Positions 29,310 to 33,141 of a stretch of 33,141 nt of DNA are shown here, one piece after another (the stretch's first letter is position 1; every line of letters begins with the position of its first letter). The position numbers were made by a program, and so were the translations under genes. A model generated the notes under the pieces. It saw nothing but the letters and a program-made list of their open reading frames with translations. It was not told the origin of the DNA and made no database searches. Source of the stretch: Minisyncoccota bacterium (lineage in GTDB: Bacteria; Patescibacteriota; Minisyncoccia; Phycocordibacterales; UBA9973); NCBI GenBank assembly GCA_017992255.1, contig JAGOPB010000004.1:1-33141 (forward strand). Reading direction: 5' to 3'.

Positions 29310-29638
29310 TAGGATTTTGGTTTGTCTAGTTTTTCTAATCCGAGGCTTTTTACGCCGAAATACACAACTCCCGCTATTATGACAAAATCTATAAGTGTAG
29401 AAATAAATGCTCCATATTTTAGCGTTGCATCGCCTATAACGATTGCCTTATCTGCTAGATCAACTTTCCCTAGCGCGAGACCGACCAGCGGGTTTATAAT
29501 ATTTTCTACTAACCCTGAAACCAACTTTGAAACTGCTCCACCAAGTATGAAACCAACAGCCAAACCTACTACACCTTGGGTTCGTATGAACTCTATAAAG
29601 CCTTTTAATGGATTTTGTTTTTCTGTATTTGTTTCCAT
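29309..29638 (-). CDS. mscL: Large-conductance mechanosensitive channel MscL
   Basis: A 109-residue MscL, shorter than the roughly 136 residues of E. coli. The N-terminal helix and TM1 read KGFIEFIRTQGVVGLAVGFILGGAVSKLVSGLVENIINPLVGLALG, close to family consensus; a short periplasmic loop (KVDLADKAIVIGDATLKYG) and TM2 (FISTLIDFVIIAGVVYFGVKSL) follow. The C-terminal helical bundle is very short. MscL opens under high membrane tension to release solutes. ATG 29638 is chosen because TGcTATACT (minus strand, 29647-29655) ends eight bases upstream; the longer frame from 29668 covers the promoter. Coupled to the histidine kinase downstream. Confidence 0.93.
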   Translation of the reverse strand: METNTEKQNPLKGFIEFIRTQGVVGLAVGFILGGAVSKLVSGLVENIINPLVGLALGKVDLADKAIVIGDATLKYGAFISTLIDFVIIAGVVYFGVKSLGLEKLDKPKS

Positions 29639-29646
29639 GCATGAAT

Positions 29647-29655
29647 AGTATAGCA
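29647..29655 (-). promoter_or_regulatory. Extended -10, leaderless type, for mscL-HK-RR
   Basis: Minus-strand TGcTATACT with eight bases to the ATG at 29638. Confidence 0.65.
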
Positions 29656-29668
29656 AATATTGTATCAA

Positions 29669-30190
29669 AAAACGATTTGTCTTTCTAGGAAACTTGTGTA
29701 GACAAGTACCTTGCTAGTCGATATCTATTTAGAAGAGCTATGATGGTCTAGGATTTTTTTTGATTTATTGTAGCTAGGACTTCATTTATAAAGTTTACAG
29801 TCTTCTGCATGATAGTCTATAAAGTTATAGTAAAAGCCATATTTAATTCTACTAACTTGTTCCAAAAGTGGTTAACCAGTGGAATTGAATATTTTTTTGT
29901 ATAAGATTTACGTTCATTCAAAATTCATTTAATTTTCCACTGGTATTATTTCTATATAGATTAACAAATTAATACTTGTAAGATGGTAAGTATTTTTTGC
30001 TCTGGAAGTATAGCAAATTCTTTGAACAAATTTATTCTTTTTGGAGTTGCCGAGTGAAACGAGGAGGTGGAGCTGCTTTCGTGGATCGTACGATTCAGTT
30101 TCAAGCCACCACGCGCTCCGCGCGGGCGAGTAGTCGGGATTACTTTCAAAATAAGTTCGAATTTTGTACAATAAACACCACAAAGATTGA
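29669..30190. other. Gene-free, patchy intergenic region
   Basis: No ORF has a recognisable product. ACCAGTGGAA (29875-29884) is exactly complementary to TTCCACTGGT (29935-29944) with a 50-nt A/T-rich loop. A GC-rich block at about 30041-30140 contrasts with its AT-rich surroundings and holds a palindrome ATCGTACGAT (30085-30094) and a CGCGC/GCGCG hairpin (30112-30124). The patchiness suggests remains of foreign DNA. Confidence 0.5.
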
Positions 30191-30304
30191 AAATCGGAAT
30201 CGGAAGCAAAAATTGAGGATGGTGTTGTTGTAAAACCAAGCGTTCAAACAATTCAAAAAATCGCCAAGTCATTAGATGTTCCGATGGAAGATCTGTTTAA
30301 ATAG
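30191..30304 (+). pseudogene. C-terminal fragment of an XRE-type HTH regulator
   Basis: The frame open from 30191 to the TAG at 30302 reads ...SEAKIEDGVVVKPSVQTI followed by QKIAKSLDVPMEDLFK. This matches the C-terminal half of Cro/C1-type HTH domains (SKIErG...PSv.TL.KIAkALdVp.deLf). The N-terminal half, including helix 2, is missing; a TGA lies just upstream at 30188. It is a broken gene. Confidence 0.7.
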
Positions 30305-30408
30305 TATTAACAATTAATACAATTAATTTTATAGAACAAGAAATTCAACCGCATCCACAACAGTCAATAAATCAAATTCCTTCGTCAGTAAAAAAACTTA
30401 GCGCTAAA

Positions 30409-31164
30409 GTGATTGCTGTTGTTTGTTACTTTGTTTTTAGAAACGGTAAAGCAGGCGTTTCGCTTATTACGAATAACGAAATAATTTCTACGGAACAAAC
30501 CACTTCTTATTTGTTACAAGCAAATACAGCGTATGAAAATGGAGATAGCGAATTGGCAAGGCAGTTATATCTTAAAGCGGCCCAAAACGGTAATGCAGAT
30601 GCGCATTTTGCGCTTGCATATAAATATGTTTTGCCTGATGACGAAAACACCTTTCATTATATAGAAGCCGCGAAGAAAGGACACGAGGAAGCTCTTGGGT
30701 ATGCACTAGATGATTTATTTTTTAGAGCTGCTAGTTTAAGTAAGGCTAATCCGTCGCTTGCAATTGAGATATACCAGCAAGCGAAGAAGGCAAATCCGTC
30801 CTTACAAATCTATGATGAGGATACCAAGTTAAAGACAATTCAGATGTGTGTCGAACCTGGGAGTTTTGATGTTGAAGCATTTATAAAAAAATATAACATC
30901 ATTATCAAAGAAAATGATTTCTATGGCGTATGGAGCTTGGCTGAAGAAGCTTCCATAGGTGGAATATTCGGAAAGCCAGATCCTAAATTAGTATTCAATC
31001 TAGTTTGTCGAGGTGGTTTTGTTCCCGCTGAATTGGAGTACGCCGTAGAAGACACATACCGCAATTGGAAAAATGGCATTGAAAAAAAGTTCAACATTTG
31101 TGATTTTGTAACTAGCGGAATTGGAGCAGGTTTTTGTGCCTCAAGACAGAAAGATGCAGGCTAG
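30409..31164 (+). CDS. Sel1-like repeat protein, start uncertain
   Basis: A 251-residue protein with Sel1/TPR-like repeats: YLLQANTAYENGDSELARQLYLKAAQNGNADAHFALAYKYV, then TFHYIEAAKKGHEEALGYAL and SLAIEIYQQAKKANPSL. Such repeats mediate protein contacts. A short hydrophobic stretch at the N-terminus (VIAVVCYFVF) may be a membrane anchor. The only usual start is GTG at 30409, but the frame is open back to 30301 with no ATG, reading EQEIQPHPQQSINQIPSSV, so the real N-terminus may be longer or lost. The C-terminus runs to within six bases of a duplicated 99-bp segment, so the gene may be truncated there. The XRE fragment lies just upstream in another frame. Confidence 0.55.
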   Translation: MIAVVCYFVFRNGKAGVSLITNNEIISTEQTTSYLLQANTAYENGDSELARQLYLKAAQNGNADAHFALAYKYVLPDDENTFHYIEAAKKGHEEALGYALDDLFFRAASLSKANPSLAIEIYQQAKKANPSLQIYDEDTKLKTIQMCVEPGSFDVEAFIKKYNIIIKENDFYGVWSLAEEASIGGIFGKPDPKLVFNLVCRGGFVPAELEYAVEDTYRNWKNGIEKKFNICDFVTSGIGAGFCASRQKDAG

Positions 31165-31257
31165 AAAGCTTGGAAAATTGTTTTTCAAAAACAGGATTTC
31201 TTTTTTCCAGAGTAATAACAAGCTCTTGTATGTGCTGAGTAATACTCAAGTCTTCTG
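31159..31257. repeat. 99-bp duplication, copy 1
   Basis: This segment is identical to 32293-32391 except for one base (98 of 99), in direct orientation. Copy 2 lies inside the 353-aa gene; copy 1 is an isolated fragment that abuts the Sel1-like gene end and the transposase remnant. Confidence 0.92.
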
Positions 31258-31525
31258 TTCTATATCCATGACAGTGGCTATATATATGAATCTATTCTTG
31301 TACCAAAGATATGTAAAGTCTGTGACCCAGATTTGATTGATGTGTGTCAGGGGTGTTGTTCTTAAAAGATTTGGATATGCATCATATATGCTTCTCTTGC
31401 AATGTTTCCAAGGATTCCTGTGTTTTCTCTGTATGGTTTGATACCGTAGAGCTTCATGACTCGTCTCCGAAATATCCTATTTTGTTGTTTGTTGGGAATT
31501 AGTATAAGTAGTGTATATATGGATT
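31258..31525 (-). pseudogene. IS3-family transposase (OrfB) remnant
   Basis: Minus-strand reading gives two frames. Upstream: NRIFRRRVMKLYGIKPYRENTG (positions 31481 to about 31413). Downstream, after a frameshift near 31380-31390: PNLLRTTPLTHINQ, then IWVTDFTYLWYKNR, then FIYIATVMDIE. These match the IS3-group integrase core start (NQ.WVTDITYI......YL..VMD), with the first catalytic Asp in WVTDFTY. The rest of the DDE domain is missing, cut by the 99-bp duplicate at 31257. No terminal inverted repeats are seen. Confidence 0.8.
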
Positions 31526-31582
31526 ATAACCATAGTCGCCAACACGAAAACAGTACCACAATCCTTAGTAAGGAATTTTTTA

Positions 31583-32644
31583 CTAAAAGAGGTGTGAGTT
31601 ATAAATCACAGGAATATTCATTTCTCGGTCCATTTTCTTAACTGCCTCTTCTTTGATGGGGTCTAGCACAAGAAGTGCTCGTATCTGTGATTGCTTAATA
31701 TCAACCCAAACCTCAACGTTCTTTTTACCTTTATCAAGCGCTTCCTTTAAGGTTTGACATTCATACTGTTTCATACGTTCTTCATAAACTCTTTTTCCTG
31801 AACGGTAGTGAGAGCCTACATCTTGGTAGAAAATCCTTTTAGCTTCATTAGTCGTATAGATAAAACCCATTTCGGCGGGCCGTGTTTTTGATCGAAATAT
31901 ATCATTATACTCACCTAACGTACCGACGGTTGCACAGACCTGCGCAGATTTATTCTGTGAATCAAACATTTCATTCATATTTTGAAACTGTGTCGTATGG
32001 ATAAGAACATTTCCGTCAGAATCACTGATCTTGTTGAGTGGGTTGGAGTTAGACATTAAAATCTCTATTTTATCTAGTGTGTTAAAAAACTCTTGCTTTT
32101 TTTGTCGTATTTTTTTATCAGATAATTTAACTCCGATCATAAAACGTCGATAGTTTTTAATGAGGTCCTGGATTATGTAATAAGCATCTAAAGGGAAAAA
32201 ATCCTTGTTCATTTTTTTAAGCTCAGATAATACGTATTGTGCCACAACACTTGTTCTGTCGACGCTTTCATGAACAAGAGATTCTTTTTCGTGGCTAGAA
32301 AGCTTGGAAAATTGTTTTTCAAAAACAGGATTTCTTTTTTCCAGAATAATAACAAGCTCTTGTATGTGCTGAGTAATACTCAAGTCTTCTGGTGCATGTG
32401 CACGAACAAGCGTGCTATATTCTTTTAGAATCTTACGAAGTTCTAAAAAAGCATCTGTATTTAACGGGCATTCTTTTTTTTCAAAAAAGTTGTGGAGTTT
32501 TGTAAGTCTCTTACTTGCTACTTCTAGTGCTAGAGATTGCATTTCGTTATAGTCTTTCTCACTCTCAAAATCCTTGGAATTAAAATTGCTAAATTCTCTA
32601 AGTTCTTCAGGTTGATATTGTTCAAAATTATTTTTCATCAACAT
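31583..32644 (-). CDS. Hypothetical protein, possible ADP-ribosyltransferase-like C-terminus
   Basis: A 353-residue protein I cannot assign. Residues 1-200 are helical and charged (KDYNEMQSLALEVASKRLTKLHNFFEKK, HIQELVIILEKRNPVFEKQFSKLS). The C-terminal part has a mixed pattern: VLIHTTQF (about 225), GFIYTTNEAKRIFYQDVGSHYRSGKR (about 272-297), NVEVWVDIKQSQIRALLVLDP (about 316-336). An H-T/S, Y/F..t..A and late E-containing strand order recalls ADP-ribosyltransferase folds, but this is weak. Its first codons overlap the end of a small upstream ORF (32628-32795). Part of it (32293-32391) was copied to 31159-31257. ATG at 32644 or 32638. Confidence 0.5.
   Translation of the reverse strand: MLMKNNFEQYQPEELREFSNFNSKDFESEKDYNEMQSLALEVASKRLTKLHNFFEKKECPLNTDAFLELRKILKEYSTLVRAHAPEDLSITQHIQELVIILEKRNPVFEKQFSKLSSHEKESLVHESVDRTSVVAQYVLSELKKMNKDFFPLDAYYIIQDLIKNYRRFMIGVKLSDKKIRQKKQEFFNTLDKIEILMSNSNPLNKISDSDGNVLIHTTQFQNMNEMFDSQNKSAQVCATVGTLGEYNDIFRSKTRPAEMGFIYTTNEAKRIFYQDVGSHYRSGKRVYEERMKQYECQTLKEALDKGKKNVEVWVDIKQSQIRALLVLDPIKEEAVKKMDREMNIPVIYNSHLF
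32293..32391. repeat. 99-bp duplication, copy 2 (inside the 353-aa gene)
   Basis: Direct repeat of 31159-31257 with one mismatch. Here it is part of a continuous coding frame, so this is probably the source copy. Confidence 0.92.
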
Positions 32645-32795
32645 TGTTTAATTTTTGTAATGTCTTTAAAATTTCCTCGAAACGTGATTCTAAAGTTTTG
32701 AGAATAATGAGTTTTTTAAGTTCTTCTTTTTGTTTTACTATATTTAAAAGTATATCATTTCCAAAACCACTATTCCACACACCAGTAAGTACCAA
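32628..32795 (-). CDS. Possible small coiled-coil protein overlapping the 353-aa gene
   Basis: A minus-strand frame from a TTG at 32795 to TAA at 32628 would give 55 residues. It begins with VLTGVWNSGFGNDILLNIV and continues KQKEELKKLIILKTLESRFEEIL and KTLQKLNNVDEK, an obvious heptad-like helix. It overlaps the first 17 bases of the 353-aa gene, a geometry common for translationally coupled pairs. There is no ATG and the opposite strand also has an ORF, so it may be a fragment of a longer gene. Confidence 0.35.
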   Translation of the reverse strand: MVLTGVWNSGFGNDILLNIVKQKEELKKLIILKTLESRFEEILKTLQKLNNVDEK

Positions 32796-32894
32796 ACCAA
32801 CAACACAATCAATGAAGAGAGCAGTTCATTTTTTATACGAAGAAAAAAGATTATAGTACGAAGTGCAGTATACCCTGCGAAGATCTTTTTAGGA

Positions 32895-33089
32895 GTGATT
32901 TCTAAGTATCAAGAGAGTAGATCTGAGTTTCAATGTATCAAACACAACATAAATGAAGATGATGTGAACTCAAGGGAATATGCCAAGTATGTGCTGAGAG
33001 AAGGAACACCACTAGAGAAGCGTGAACTAATGGGACATTTGAGGAGTAGACTTATCTTGAAGGAAAAAAAGATTACTCTAGTAGACTGA
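32895..33089 (+). pseudogene. C-terminal fragment of a serine recombinase-like protein
   Basis: The frame ends with REYAKYVLREGTPLEKRELM and then GHLRSRLILKEKKITLVD. This resembles the extreme C-terminus of large serine recombinases (resolvase family) common in CPR genomes, where a (L).nGT.eEKRELL..L.S.L.LKdK.. pattern follows the Zn-ribbon/coiled coil. No catalytic domain is present upstream. The frame is open back to about 32748 but that part is not recognisable. A GTG at 32895 is the only start signal and is probably not used. Confidence 0.5.
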
Positions 33090-33104
33090 CATTTTGAAAC
33101 TTGC

Positions 33105-33131
33105 TATTATACCCCCTAGGGGGTATAATAG
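33105..33131. promoter_or_regulatory. CsoR-type palindromic operator overlapping a leaderless promoter
   Basis: CTATTATACCCC (33105-33116) and GGGGTATAATAG (33120-33131) are perfect 12-bp arms around CTA. TACCCC-n3-GGGGTA is the operator form of CsoR/RcnR/FrmR (DUF156) metal- or formaldehyde-sensing repressors. TATAAT (33124-33129) is part of the right arm and ends six bases before an ATG at 33136, so the next gene, cut by the window edge, is predicted to be repressed from here. Confidence 0.6.
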
Positions 33132-33135
33132 TCTC

Positions 33136-33141
33136 ATGCAT
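33136..33141 (+). CDS. Start of the next gene (cut by window edge)
   Basis: ATGCAT at the last six bases follows a TATAAT box by six nt, matching the leaderless geometry of other genes here. Only two codons are visible. The upstream operator suggests a metal-response gene such as a DUF156 repressor or a metal-transport ATPase. Confidence 0.35.

Noticed and set aside
29961-30272. 103-aa minus-strand ORF (and an 84-aa one in another frame) over the GC-rich block
   Set aside because: It has no recognisable domain, crosses the XRE fragment antisense, and its Ser/Thr/Pro/Arg-rich sequence looks like a by-product of the GC-rich palindromic DNA.
31456-31641. 61-aa plus-strand ORF with a signal-peptide-like start (MTRLRNILFCCLLGIS)
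   Set aside because: It starts antisense to the transposase remnant and ends inside the 353-aa minus-strand gene. It has no promoter of the local type and no family, so it is probably chance.
32644-32856. 70-aa plus-strand ORF
   Set aside because: It is antisense to the coiled-coil frame 32628-32795, and its composition (FSSSFCFTIF) looks like a reverse translation of a charged helix.
1-33141. CRISPR array
   Set aside because: I saw no set of regularly spaced direct repeats; the only direct repeats are the tRNA halves and the 99-bp pair.

Overview
This window looks like a chromosomal segment of a Patescibacteria/CPR bacterium, probably a Parcubacteria-type lineage. The base composition is low in G+C by eye. 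The spc ribosomal-protein cluster runs rplN-rplX-rplE-rpsZ-rpsH-rplF-rplR-rpsE-rplO-secY with no rpmD (L30) between rpsE and rplO, which is typical of CPR. Genes are short and tightly packed. There is a large stand-alone VirD4-like ATPase and little biosynthesis beyond nucleotide kinases. No 16S gene is present, so the placement rests on gene content and order.

Layout. 1-5770: spc cluster, split after rplE by a terminator, a self-contained TraR/DksA-like gene and a new promoter with a structured leader for rpsZ onward. 5826-8843: two adenylate-kinase-like genes, an archaeal-type UMP kinase and methionine aminopeptidase. 8871-15738: an unknown protein, the VirD4-like ATPase, nucleoside diphosphate kinase, a 6S-like non-coding RNA, a small membrane protein, a beta-CASP metallo-hydrolase and a LOG/TIGR00725-like protein. 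15743-16982: infC-rpmI-rplT on the minus strand. 17073-17895: smpB followed 5 nt later by the tmRNA gene ssrA. 18318-20827: ftsH and an unknown helical protein. 20923-24036: an AT-rich three-gene island (squalene/phytoene-synthase-like protein, MurG-like/phosphoglycosyltransferase fusion, VanZ-like protein). 24155-24490: a tRNA-Ile(UAU) gene lying between the two halves of another tRNA. 24490-29638: recG, a LysM-type lipoprotein and an mscL-histidine kinase-response regulator operon. 29639-33141: a decayed zone with an XRE fragment, a Sel1-like ORF without a good start, an IS3-family transposase remnant, a 99-bp duplication, a 353-aa unknown protein, a recombinase tail and a CsoR-type operator at the right edge.

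Two architectural points recur. First, most genes that begin a transcription unit have a -10 hexamer (often extended, TGnTATAMT) ending only 6-9 nt before the ATG, and genes inside operons lack clear Shine-Dalgarno sequences. This predicts largely leaderless mRNA. Second, units that must make RNA or a regulated leader (tRNA, TraR/DksA-like gene, rpsZ, lipoprotein, infC) have -35/-10 promoters with usual spacing and real 5' leaders.

Translation and its quality control dominate the window: ribosomal proteins, SecY, IF-3, methionine aminopeptidase, SmpB/tmRNA and FtsH. The most novel candidates are the nested tRNA arrangement, the prenyl-synthase-like/GT-PGT/VanZ island whose PGT domain lacks its nucleophilic Asp, the 6S-like RNA, and the consistent leaderless promoter geometry.
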